64,000 nt of DNA, taken from CAVQCJ01 sp963771835. GTDB lineage: Bacteria > Actinomycetota > Actinomycetes > Prado026. The notes under the pieces are model-generated. The model made no database searches. It was given only the letters and a program-made list of their open reading frames with translations, and was not told the DNA's origin. A program made the translations under genes and the position numbers. The stretch is taken from NCBI GenBank assembly GCA_963771835.1, contig CAVYVA010000001.1, forward strand, positions 124,001-188,000. The letters run 5' to 3'. This document shows positions 46,161-53,688 of this stretch, piece after piece. How positions within the stretch are numbered: the stretch's first letter is position 1; each line of letters begins with the position of its first letter.

Positions 46161-46979
46161 TCAGGGCAGCTGCCGCACCAGCACCCGGGCGAGCTCGGCC
46201 GCGTGCGTGAGCGGCATCATGTGGCCGGCCCCCTCGATGACGCTGTGACGGGCGTGCTGGACACCCCTGAGGACCGCCGCGCAGATGGCCCGGTCCACGA
46301 CCGACGCCGCGGATCCCTCGATGACGTGCACCGGCAGGGCCACCGACGCCAGCGAGCCTGCGGTGACGGGCGCGTCGAAGAGCACGTCCCAGAGGTCTCC
46401 TCGCGCGCGTTGCTCCTCGAGGAACGCGTCACGCCGGGCGGCGGGCCACGCTGCAAAGGACCCCCGCCCGTTGTAGAAGTCGATGAATCCCTCGAACGCC
46501 GCGTACCAGTCACCCACCCGGACACGCCCGCGCCACTGTTCGCGCAGGTTCCGGATCGTCGTGTACGCCGGCCCGTCCTCGGCCGTGAGCAACGAGTACG
46601 CCTCCGGCTCGACCACGGCCACGGAGACCAGCGCCGCCGGCTTGGTGGCGGCCACGTGCAGTGCGGTCGCCCCACCCCACGAGAATCCAACGAGGTGAAT
46701 GGGCTCGCCGACGTGGCTCACGACCGAGTGGACCTGGTCGGCATAGTCGTCGAGGGTGCGATGTCCCGGAAGGCCAGGGCCACTGCCGCCCCGGAAGGCA
46801 TCCATGGCGATCAGGCGGTAACCCGTCGGCCAGACCGAGAAGACATCCCACCACTCGCCGGCGCTGCCCACCCCGCTGTGCAGGAACACCACCGGCGTGC
46901 CGGCGCCCCGCTCGACGATCTTGACGGTGCCGTCGCGTCGTGTGCGCAGCACGGCCTTCAGAGAGTCGGCCACCGGCAC
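46161..46979 (-). CDS. Alpha/beta hydrolase
   Basis: The 272-residue protein has the alpha/beta hydrolase fold: GTPVVFLHSGVGSAGEWWDV (oxyanion loop), the nucleophile elbow HLVGFSWGGATALHVA with Ser in GFSWG, an acid in LPVHVIEGSAASV-type sequence, and the terminal His in IEGAGHMMPLTHA. All three catalytic positions look present. The substrate is unknown. It starts 9 bases after the stop of the PNPOx-family gene on the same strand, so the two probably form an operon. Confidence 0.85.
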   Translation of the reverse strand: MPVADSLKAVLRTRRDGTVKIVERGAGTPVVFLHSGVGSAGEWWDVFSVWPTGYRLIAMDAFRGGSGPGLPGHRTLDDYADQVHSVVSHVGEPIHLVGFSWGGATALHVAATKPAALVSVAVVEPEAYSLLTAEDGPAYTTIRNLREQWRGRVRVGDWYAAFEGFIDFYNGRGSFAAWPAARRDAFLEEQRARGDLWDVLFDAPVTAGSLASVALPVHVIEGSAASVVDRAICAAVLRGVQHARHSVIEGAGHMMPLTHAAELARVLVRQLP

Positions 46980-46988
46980 ATCCTGCTG

Positions 46989-47441
46989 CTACTCCCGCTC
47001 GATCGTCCGCAGACCCCGGGACGGCGTCCACCACTCGACCACGAGGAGGGTGGCCGTGTCGTTGAGGTGGGTGTGCACGACCTCGGCGATGTCGGCGCGG
47101 AACAGCTCACCCTCGGCATCGGCCGCCGGACCGTCGAGGATCGCTCGGCCGGCGATCTTCGCCTCGCCGGGCCACCGCGCCCGGGCCTCCTCGACCGGGT
47201 CGACCGTGGCGCTATGAAGGGCGAATCGCGGGTCGCGACGCAGGTCCGCGCCCTTGCGGGCGTTCGGCATCGAGCCGAAGATCAGCTCGCCGTTCTCGAA
47301 TCGTGTCTCGATCCCCGAGATCCGCGGCGAGCCGTCGGCTCGCAGGGTGGCAATCGTCTTGTGCGGATGTGCGTCGAACAGTGCACGTACTCGATGAGCG
47401 AAGGCGGGCTCCGAGCGCTCGACCGCTTGCCATGTCACCAC
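46989..47441 (-). CDS. Pyridoxamine 5'-phosphate oxidase-fold (flavin/F420-binding) protein
   Basis: The 150-residue protein has the split-barrel pattern: HPHKTIATLRADGSPRISGI, ELIFGSMPNARKGADLRRDP, FALHSATVDPVEEARARWPG and EAKIAGRAILDG. These features define the PNPOx-like family that binds FMN or F420. In actinobacteria many relatives are F420-dependent reductases, but the cofactor cannot be decided here. GTG starts at 47441 and 47438 are adjacent. It is upstream of, and probably co-transcribed with, the hydrolase gene. Confidence 0.75.
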   Translation of the reverse strand: MVTWQAVERSEPAFAHRVRALFDAHPHKTIATLRADGSPRISGIETRFENGELIFGSMPNARKGADLRRDPRFALHSATVDPVEEARARWPGEAKIAGRAILDGPAADAEGELFRADIAEVVHTHLNDTATLLVVEWWTPSRGLRTIERE

Positions 47442-47624
47442 CCTGTCATCATCCCGCAGTCCTGGTGACGCTCTGTGCAGGCGCCTCGGCGAACGGCGAC
47501 GGACGGCGTCACGCTGGGTGAGCGGAATGCTGCGTTGCGGGATTAGGCCGTTCGGCCCATTCACGTCGACCGTGGCGGTTCGCCACGGTTGGGCCTTCGT
47601 CGTCGGTGCGGGAAGCAGGCTGTC

Positions 47625-48350
47625 ATGATCCGTCGTGGTCTGGTCGCTGTGGTCGTGACGTCGGTGTGCGCCGTCGTGCTCGGGCCGGTCGGATCCGCTC
47701 GCGCGGCCACCGTCGTCGCGCTGTGGAACATGAATGAACCACCCGGGGCGAAGGTGCTGGTGGACAGCTCGGCCAACCACATCAACGGCACGATCGGAAC
47801 CTCGATCACCCTGAACGGTGCCGTCCACTCGTTCCCGCAGGTCCAGCGCGGCTTCAACAACGCGACGTTCGACCCGCAGCACCTGGATGTCGTCAACGAC
47901 CCGCGCACGAACCCGGGCACGTCGGACTTCACCGTGACGGCCAGGATCAAGATCGCCAAGCCTTCCGACGCGTTCGGCAACGTCATGCAGAAGGGCCAGT
48001 CCGGATCGCTCACCGGCTTCTGGAAGATCGAGCTCGACGGGCCCACGCGCGGGCTGGTGTTCTGCGGCTTCACGTCCATCGTCAACGGAGTCACCACCGC
48101 GGGCGGGATCCGCAGCCCGATCAACGTCGCGGACAACCAGTGGCACGTGGTGACCTGCGAGCGCGGGCCGGGCTTCGTGTCCACCACGGTTGACGGACAC
48201 ACGACCAAGCAGATGCACGCGGTCGGCAACGTCGTCAACAACGTGCCGCTCACCATCGGCGGCAAGGGCAACTGCACCGCGGCGACTCTGCACCACGACT
48301 GCGACTACTTCGAGGGTCAGATCGACTACGTCCAGATCCAGACCGGATGA
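47625..48350 (+). CDS. Secreted LamG/concanavalin A-like lectin-fold protein
   Basis: The 241-residue protein has a signal peptide (RRGLVAVVVTSVCAVVLGPV, cleavage near ARAA). A LamG-like domain follows: VALWNMNEPPGAKVLVDSSA, then DFTVTARIKIAKPSDAFGNV, WHVVTCERGPGFVSTTVDGH and YFEGQIDYVQIQ at the C-terminus. This fold usually binds sugars outside the cell. There is no enzymatic domain. I chose the ATG that places the signal peptide at the start. It stands alone between minus-strand genes. Confidence 0.78.
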   Translation: MIRRGLVAVVVTSVCAVVLGPVGSARAATVVALWNMNEPPGAKVLVDSSANHINGTIGTSITLNGAVHSFPQVQRGFNNATFDPQHLDVVNDPRTNPGTSDFTVTARIKIAKPSDAFGNVMQKGQSGSLTGFWKIELDGPTRGLVFCGFTSIVNGVTTAGGIRSPINVADNQWHVVTCERGPGFVSTTVDGHTTKQMHAVGNVVNNVPLTIGGKGNCTAATLHHDCDYFEGQIDYVQIQTG

Positions 48351-48356
48351 TCCCGG

Positions 48357-49166
48357 TCAGCGTTGCTGGAACAGTGCATCGGGGTTCGGCAGATCGTTGA
48401 AGTGGGTGAAGGTCCCAGCGTCTGCGATCTCCTGGGCAGCCTGCCGGAAGCTGGACCAGGCCACGCGGGCGAGCGTGCCCCCCACGCTGATCCGGCGCAC
48501 TCCCAGCGCTGCAGCCTCGGCGACGGTGATGAACGGGGTGTGGACCAGCAGGTTCACCGGCTTGGGTGCCACCGCGGCCACGATGGCCGAGACCTGTTCA
48601 ACGGTGTCGATCCGCGGGGCGTAGAGGCAGTCCGCGCCGGCCTCTGCGTAGGCACGCAGCCGTAGGATCGTGTCGTCGATGTCAGGGTGGCCGATAACGA
48701 ACCCTTCTGAGCGGCCGGTGAGCAGGACGCCGCGGCCGGTCTCGTCGATCGCTGCACGCGCCGCGCGCACCCGTTCGACCGCCAGCTCGAGCGAGAGCAG
48801 TGGGTCAGCCTCGTCGTCGGTGGAGTCCTCGATCGACAGTCCCGCGATGCCGGTCGCCGCAGCACGCTTCACGTTTGCGCCGACCTGCTCCGGGTCGACC
48901 GCGTAACCGCCCTCGAAGTCGGCGCTCACCGGCAGCGAGACTGCGTCGACCACGCTGCTCAGATGCTCCAGCATCTCTTCCAGCCCGACGCCCTTGTCGG
49001 CCCGACCCAGCGTCCAGGCGAAGCCGGCGCTCGTTGTCGCCAGCGCCCGGAAACCCATCTGCTCCAGGGCCAGCGCACTGCCGACGTCCCACGGGTTCGG
49101 CATGACGAAGCAACCCGAGGAGTGCAGACGGTGGAACTCAGCGACCCGCTCGTCCTGCACGCTCAT
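48357..49166 (-). CDS. Isocitrate lyase/phosphoenolpyruvate mutase family protein
   Basis: The 269-residue TIM-barrel protein has FVMPNPWDVGSALALEQMGF, LPVSADFEGGYAVDPEQVGA, GIAGLSIEDSTDDEADPLLS and RISVGGTLARVAWSSF. The catalytic Cys-containing KKCGH-type loop of isocitrate lyase is absent, as is usual for the PEP-mutase-like subgroup. Members include 2-methylisocitrate lyase relatives and carboxyPEP mutases; the exact reaction is not predictable. The ATG reads MSVQDERVAEFH with aggagg-like bases upstream. Confidence 0.85.
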   Translation of the reverse strand: MSVQDERVAEFHRLHSSGCFVMPNPWDVGSALALEQMGFRALATTSAGFAWTLGRADKGVGLEEMLEHLSSVVDAVSLPVSADFEGGYAVDPEQVGANVKRAAATGIAGLSIEDSTDDEADPLLSLELAVERVRAARAAIDETGRGVLLTGRSEGFVIGHPDIDDTILRLRAYAEAGADCLYAPRIDTVEQVSAIVAAVAPKPVNLLVHTPFITVAEAAALGVRRISVGGTLARVAWSSFRQAAQEIADAGTFTHFNDLPNPDALFQQR

Positions 49167-49233
49167 GGCGTACCTCCTCGGTGGTGGCTCAGGCGGCGAA
49201 GATGACGTGCCACATACTGACGGATCGGGGGCG

Positions 49234-49707
49234 CTAGTCCGTGTGCAGGATGGTCTCCTCGATTTGGCTTCTCCGGCCGGGTGCAAACGAGATCTCGGTT
49301 CCGACGATCGTGAAACCCGCCTTCTGGAGGACCCTGAGCGAGGCGATGTTGTCGCTGGCCGCGCGGGCGTGCAGCGGCCGGGTGGGGACCAGGTCCATGA
49401 GCAGCTCAAGCGCTCGGCTCGCGATGCCGCGTCCCCATGCTGCGCGGTCGATCCAGTAGGTGACCTCGGTTTCGCCATCGACGACGAAGGAGCCAACGCT
49501 GCCGACGAGCTGGCCGTCGCAAACGACCGCGCGCAGTGTGGTGTCGGGCGAGGATCTCACCTTGGCCATGTGCGCCTCGAATGCGCTCTTGTCGTCGGGG
49601 TCGTCGGGGGTGAACGCGGCCATCCAGACCGACTCGGGGTCGCGCATCTGGTCGAACAGCGCGTCGAGGTCAGCGTCGGCGACCGGCCTTAGCGCGATGT
49701 CTGGCAT
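49234..49707 (-). CDS. GNAT-family N-acetyltransferase
   Basis: The 157-residue protein fits GNAT acetyltransferases of the RimJ/RimL type: IALRPVADADLDALFDQMRD at the start, VCDGQLVGSVGSFVVDGETE, VTYWIDRAAWGRGIASRALE (acetyl-CoA-binding RGIAS region) and NIASLRVLQKAGFTIVGTEI. It acetylates an amine using acetyl-CoA; the acceptor is unknown. It is a single minus-strand gene. Confidence 0.87.
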   Translation of the reverse strand: MPDIALRPVADADLDALFDQMRDPESVWMAAFTPDDPDDKSAFEAHMAKVRSSPDTTLRAVVCDGQLVGSVGSFVVDGETEVTYWIDRAAWGRGIASRALELLMDLVPTRPLHARAASDNIASLRVLQKAGFTIVGTEISFAPGRRSQIEETILHTD

Positions 49708-49845
49708 GTCTCTTCCCTGCTTCCCGTGGGCCGCGAAACAATAGTGCAGGCAGGTCGGTGCGCGCGCGACAGAGTCTCGTGGCCGATCCTGAGCTCCGTC
49801 ATCGTGTGTGCCCTGGCCGGGGCGGCCGTGGGTATCGTCGTCAGC

Positions 49846-50214
49846 ATGGAACGAGTCCTTGGGATCGGGGGCTACTTCTTCCGGGCCGAAGACCCCGAGG
49901 CCCTTGCCGCCTGGTACGAGGTCAACCTCGGCATCGCGAGCATGAGCACTGGTTGGTCATGGGAGCAGGAAGCGGGGCCGACCGTTTTCGCCCCCTTCCC
50001 CGCCGACACCGACTACTTCGGGCGCAGAGACCAACAGGTCATGCTCAACTTCCGAGTGGCCAACCTCGACGCCATGCTCACCCAGCTACGAGCGGCTGGA
50101 GCCTCGGTCGAGGACGAGACCTCCGAGGCGAGCTACGGGCGGTTCGGTCACGCCGTTGATCCTGAAGGCAACCGTTTCGAGCTCTGGGAACCCTCGCAGA
50201 CCCCCGGAACCTAG
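49846..50214 (+). CDS. VOC-family (glyoxalase-like) protein
   Basis: The 122-residue protein has the betaalphabetabetabeta halves of the vicinal-oxygen-chelate fold: VLGIGGYFFRAEDPEALAAW, YEVNLGI, QQVMLNFRVANLDAMLTQLR, and FGHAVDPEGNRFELWEPS with the Glu ligand near the end. VOC proteins act in glyoxal detoxification, ring cleavage or antibiotic resistance. I chose the ATG at 49846, as upstream sequence is not family-like. It converges with the cyclase gene. Confidence 0.82.
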   Translation: MERVLGIGGYFFRAEDPEALAAWYEVNLGIASMSTGWSWEQEAGPTVFAPFPADTDYFGRRDQQVMLNFRVANLDAMLTQLRAAGASVEDETSEASYGRFGHAVDPEGNRFELWEPSQTPGT

Positions 50215-50216
50215 TG

Positions 50217-51578
50217 TCAGCCGGTCACGGCGTACAGGTGCCAGCGGTCAGGCACGCCCTTGAGCTCGTGCTCGCCGGCCTCCCTGAAGGTCAGTCCGGA
50301 GCCGGCGACCAGGTCTTTGACCGTCTGCGAAGTCAGCACCTGGGAGGGCGCCGCCAGCGCCGAGATCCGCGCACCGGTCGCAACGGCGATCCCGCCGATC
50401 TTGCCGTCGATCACCTCGCACTCTCCGGTGTGCACCCCGGCGCGGATCTCGATGCCCAGATCGCGAACCCGCGCGATGATCTCCAGGGCGCAGCGGATCG
50501 CTCGGGCCGGCCCGTCGAAGGTCACGTAGAAGCCGTCGCCGGCGGTGTCCTGCTCGACCCCTCGCCATTGCGCCACAGCTCCACGGACCAGCGCGTGGTG
50601 TTGCTCGACCAGCTCTTTCCACCCTTGGTCACCGAGAGCCGCCTGCCGTTGGGTGGAACCGACGATGTCGGTGAACAGCACCGAAGCCAGCGTCGAGTCG
50701 AGCCCGGGGCGCGCTGAGTGCGTCCCCTCGACGAATCGTTGGACCGCTTCCAGCCGCGGCCGGATGTATGACTCCATGGTCTCGCTGGTTGGCCACTCGT
50801 CACCTGGGACGACGACCACCTCCGCCGCCGGCATCGAGGCGGCGACGTAGCTCGCCGTGTCCAGGGCCCAGCGTTCGGACGAGTCGACCATCAGCAGGGT
50901 CGGTGTCCGGACCGAGGGAAGCACTGCGCGGAGATCCGTGTCCCACCACACCTTGGTGAAAGCGTGGACCACTTCGGGGGTGCAGGTGTTCCTGCTGGCC
51001 TTGGCCACTGCAAGGATCTCGACCTCGGGCGGCCGAAGCCCGTCCTCGCCCGCGAATTGGTCGGCCCAAGCCTGCCCATACTCGGCAGTGCCCCAGTGCT
51101 CCAGCCCGCGCAGCTCCTCCTCGATTTGTGCTGGACCCCACCCCCACGGGTAGTCCGGCGCCCAGGTCGTACGCGGAGTCGGGTTCCACCAGACCAGGCC
51201 GCGCACCCGGTCCGGGTGGGTCGCGGCGAGAAGCACACCCGGAGCCAGTCCGCCGAACTGTCCGGCGATCACGGTGCTCCGCGACCCGACGTGGTCGAGC
51301 ACGACGCGCAGATCGGCGGTCTGCGTCTCCAGGTTGGGCGGGTTGGTGTTGCGAGTCGACAGACCGGTCCCACGACGGTCGTGCAAGATCACCCGACCTA
51401 AGGAGGCCAGAGCGTCGTACCACGCGGCGCCCATCGGACTGTCCCAGGCGCAGTCCAAGTTCCCGAAGAAGTCGAACTGCCAGGCAATGTCGACCGGGCC
51501 GGCGCCGACCACCGCGTAGGCGATGTAGGTCCCGTCCGGGGTCCGCACGTATCGCGGGTCGGGAGTCGTCACGGCCAC
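50217..51578 (-). CDS. Alpha/beta hydrolase-like sensor fused to class III adenylate/guanylate cyclase
   Basis: The 453-residue protein has an alpha/beta hydrolase domain over about residues 1-270: YVRTPDGTYIAYAVVGAGPV, FDFFGNLDCAWDSP, RVILHDRRGTGLSTR and STVIAGQFGGLAPG. The nucleophile Ser of GxSxG is replaced by Phe (GQFGG), so hydrolysis is unlikely and a ligand-sensing role is my inference. From about residue 295 a class III cyclase catalytic domain follows: VLFTDIVGST with the metal Asp, then AGDGFYVTFDGPARAIRCAL and IEIRAGVHTGECEVIDGKIG. Similar fusions occur in mycobacteria. The GTG start at 51578 or 51572 is uncertain. Confidence 0.87.
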   Translation of the reverse strand: MAVTTPDPRYVRTPDGTYIAYAVVGAGPVDIAWQFDFFGNLDCAWDSPMGAAWYDALASLGRVILHDRRGTGLSTRNTNPPNLETQTADLRVVLDHVGSRSTVIAGQFGGLAPGVLLAATHPDRVRGLVWWNPTPRTTWAPDYPWGWGPAQIEEELRGLEHWGTAEYGQAWADQFAGEDGLRPPEVEILAVAKASRNTCTPEVVHAFTKVWWDTDLRAVLPSVRTPTLLMVDSSERWALDTASYVAASMPAAEVVVVPGDEWPTSETMESYIRPRLEAVQRFVEGTHSARPGLDSTLASVLFTDIVGSTQRQAALGDQGWKELVEQHHALVRGAVAQWRGVEQDTAGDGFYVTFDGPARAIRCALEIIARVRDLGIEIRAGVHTGECEVIDGKIGGIAVATGARISALAAPSQVLTSQTVKDLVAGSGLTFREAGEHELKGVPDRWHLYAVTG

Positions 51579-51753
51579 ATGCTCTGCCCCCGGCCACGGC
51601 GCCGACAACACAAATCGCAATCTGCACGCTCGGACCACCCGCCCGGCCGAGGACCTTCTCCTCTTACCGCCGCCGGTGCGGCTGCGGAGACTGGGGTGGT
51701 CCCACCGCTCGACCGGCTCATCGAACCGGTCCATCGAGGACTGGAGGCGCATC

Positions 51754-52239
51754 ATGACCACGACTGCGACCGCGTCGACCACCCGCCCTGTTCATGCGGA
51801 TGAACGAGGGCAGGGGCATCGAAGCTTCGGCATGAGAAACCCAGGAGTCACACTCTCGACTCTTTGGGTCTTCGTCATGTTCAACTACCTCTACTGTGAC
51901 CTGTTGGGATTGATGGACAGCAGGTTCCTGAAGGAGTACCTGACCGGACATGTGAACGGAATGGACGTCACGCAAGGGTTTCTGCTTGGTGCCGCCGTTC
52001 TGATGGAGATCCCCATCGCCATGATCGTCCTGTCCAGGGTGTTGAAGCCCAGGACGAGCCGCCGCGCCAACATCGCCGCCGGTTCGGTCATGACCGTCGT
52101 CCAGATCGCGTCGCTGTTCGTCGGCGGCCTGACCATGTACTACGCATTCTTCAGTGTCGTTGAGATCGCGTGCACGTCATTCATCGTCTGGTATGCATGG
52201 AGATGGCGTGTCCCCGAGGTTCGTGCGGCGACCGATTGA
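51754..52239 (+). CDS. DUF6326 family membrane protein
   Basis: The 161-residue protein has four hydrophobic helices in the layout of DUF6326: LSTLWVFVMFNYLYCDLLGL, FLLGAAVLMEIPIAMIVLSR, RRANIAAGSVMTVVQIASLF and MYYAFFSVVEIACTSFIVWY. The family function is unknown. The ATG is preceded by ggaggcgcatc. It is divergent from the cyclase gene, with about 175 bases between. Confidence 0.78.
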   Translation: MTTTATASTTRPVHADERGQGHRSFGMRNPGVTLSTLWVFVMFNYLYCDLLGLMDSRFLKEYLTGHVNGMDVTQGFLLGAAVLMEIPIAMIVLSRVLKPRTSRRANIAAGSVMTVVQIASLFVGGLTMYYAFFSVVEIACTSFIVWYAWRWRVPEVRAATD

Positions 52240-52296
52240 GGGCCACCGCGGCCAACCGCACTCATAGTCAGGATGCCGCTCGTAGAGACTGGTCGC

Positions 52297-53682
52297 ATGC
52301 GGGTAACCCCGGTCGCGGTGGTGCTGCTGGTCGCCGCGCTCGCCTCCTGCTCGATCGAGCCTGCCTCGCCGTCGGCGACAGCGCGGGCTCGCGCCACCGG
52401 CTCCGCCGCGACCAGCACCGCCGGTACGCCGTCCGCGCCCGACTGGCCGACCTATCACGGTGACGCGGCCAGGACCGGGGTGTCGACCACGATGCCGGCC
52501 GCGAGCGGCCATCTCTCGGTCAGGGCCGCGCTCGACCTGGACGGGGCCGTATACGCGTCCCCGATCGTGGTCGGTGAGGTCACGATCGCTGTCACCGAGC
52601 ACGACACGGTGTACGGGCTGGACGGCACTGGGCTGCAGCTGTGGCGGGTGAGCCTCGGCTCGCCGGCGCCGGGCCGGCAGCTGCCCTGCGGCAACATCGA
52701 TCCGCTCGGCATCACCGGAACACCGGTGTACGACCCGTCGACCAGGCTGGTCTACCTGGTTGCCGAGCTGGGTGGCCCACCCCGGCACGAGCTGGTGGCC
52801 CTGAGCCCTGTCGACGGCACCGTCGCCTGGCGGACCGGGGTGGATCTGCCCGGCGTCGACCCCGCGGCGATGCAGCAGCGCGGCGCGCTGACTGTCGCCG
52901 CCGGCTCGGTCTGGGTGCCGTTCGGAGGCTTGGCCGGCGACTGCGGCGCGTACAAGGGGCGGGTTGTCGGCGTCGCGCTCGATGGCGCGCACACGCGGAC
53001 GGCGTTCACCGTGCCGACCGGCCGTGAGGGCGGCATCTGGGCTCCACCCGGGCCTTCCGTCGACTCCACCGGCCACCTGCTGGTGTCGGTCGGCAACGGA
53101 GAGTCCGGGCCCGGGGACGCTTACGACTTCAGCGACTCCGTGCTCGAGCTGGCCGGGGGCACGCTGGTCGACTCCTTCTCGCCTACGAGCTGGCAGGACG
53201 ACAACGCCAACGACCGCGACCTGGGGTCGCAGGGCCCGGCTCTGGTGGGTGACCGATGGGTCTTCATCGCGGGCAAGTCCGGGACTGCCTATGTCCTTCG
53301 GCAAGGGCACCTGGGCGGCATCGGTGGGCAGGTCTCGTCCGCCGACATCTGCCCGTCCTTCGGTGGTGCAGCGGTCTCGGGCGATGTCGTCTACGTGCCG
53401 TGCACGGACGGTCTGCGCGCGGTCCGGATCGGGTCGGACGGCACGATGCACGTGCTCTGGCACGCCGATGGGGCCGTCACGGGCTCACCGGTCGTCGGCG
53501 GCGGACGGGTCTGGGCCCTGGACCCTGCCGGCGGCATCCTGCACGCGCTCGACCCGGTGACCGGACGCTCGGGCGCCGAGGTCGAGGTCGGGGTGGCGTC
53601 CCGCTTCGCAACGCCCGCGATACGGGGCGCCGAGCTCGTCGTGCCGACGATGTCCGGGGTCGTGCTCGTGGTCAGCTCGTAA
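52297..53682 (+). CDS. Lipoprotein with PQQ-like beta-propeller
   Basis: The 461-residue protein begins with a lipoprotein signal peptide ending in LVAALASCS (lipobox LASC, Cys at about residue 18), then a Ser/Thr/Ala-rich linker. The rest is a beta-propeller of PQQ/WD-like blades: WPTYHGDAARTGVS, VYASPIVVGEVTIAV, HELVALSPVDGTVAWRTGV, GPALVGDRWVFIAGKSGTAY and GRVWALDPAGGILHALDPVT. It should be anchored on the outer face of the membrane; ligand and partner are unknown. I chose the ATG at 52297 for the short signal, not 52273. It converges with the beta-helix protein gene. Confidence 0.82.
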   Translation: MRVTPVAVVLLVAALASCSIEPASPSATARARATGSAATSTAGTPSAPDWPTYHGDAARTGVSTTMPAASGHLSVRAALDLDGAVYASPIVVGEVTIAVTEHDTVYGLDGTGLQLWRVSLGSPAPGRQLPCGNIDPLGITGTPVYDPSTRLVYLVAELGGPPRHELVALSPVDGTVAWRTGVDLPGVDPAAMQQRGALTVAAGSVWVPFGGLAGDCGAYKGRVVGVALDGAHTRTAFTVPTGREGGIWAPPGPSVDSTGHLLVSVGNGESGPGDAYDFSDSVLELAGGTLVDSFSPTSWQDDNANDRDLGSQGPALVGDRWVFIAGKSGTAYVLRQGHLGGIGGQVSSADICPSFGGAAVSGDVVYVPCTDGLRAVRIGSDGTMHVLWHADGAVTGSPVVGGGRVWALDPAGGILHALDPVTGRSGAEVEVGVASRFATPAIRGAELVVPTMSGVVLVVSS

Positions 53683-53688
53683 CCGCAG

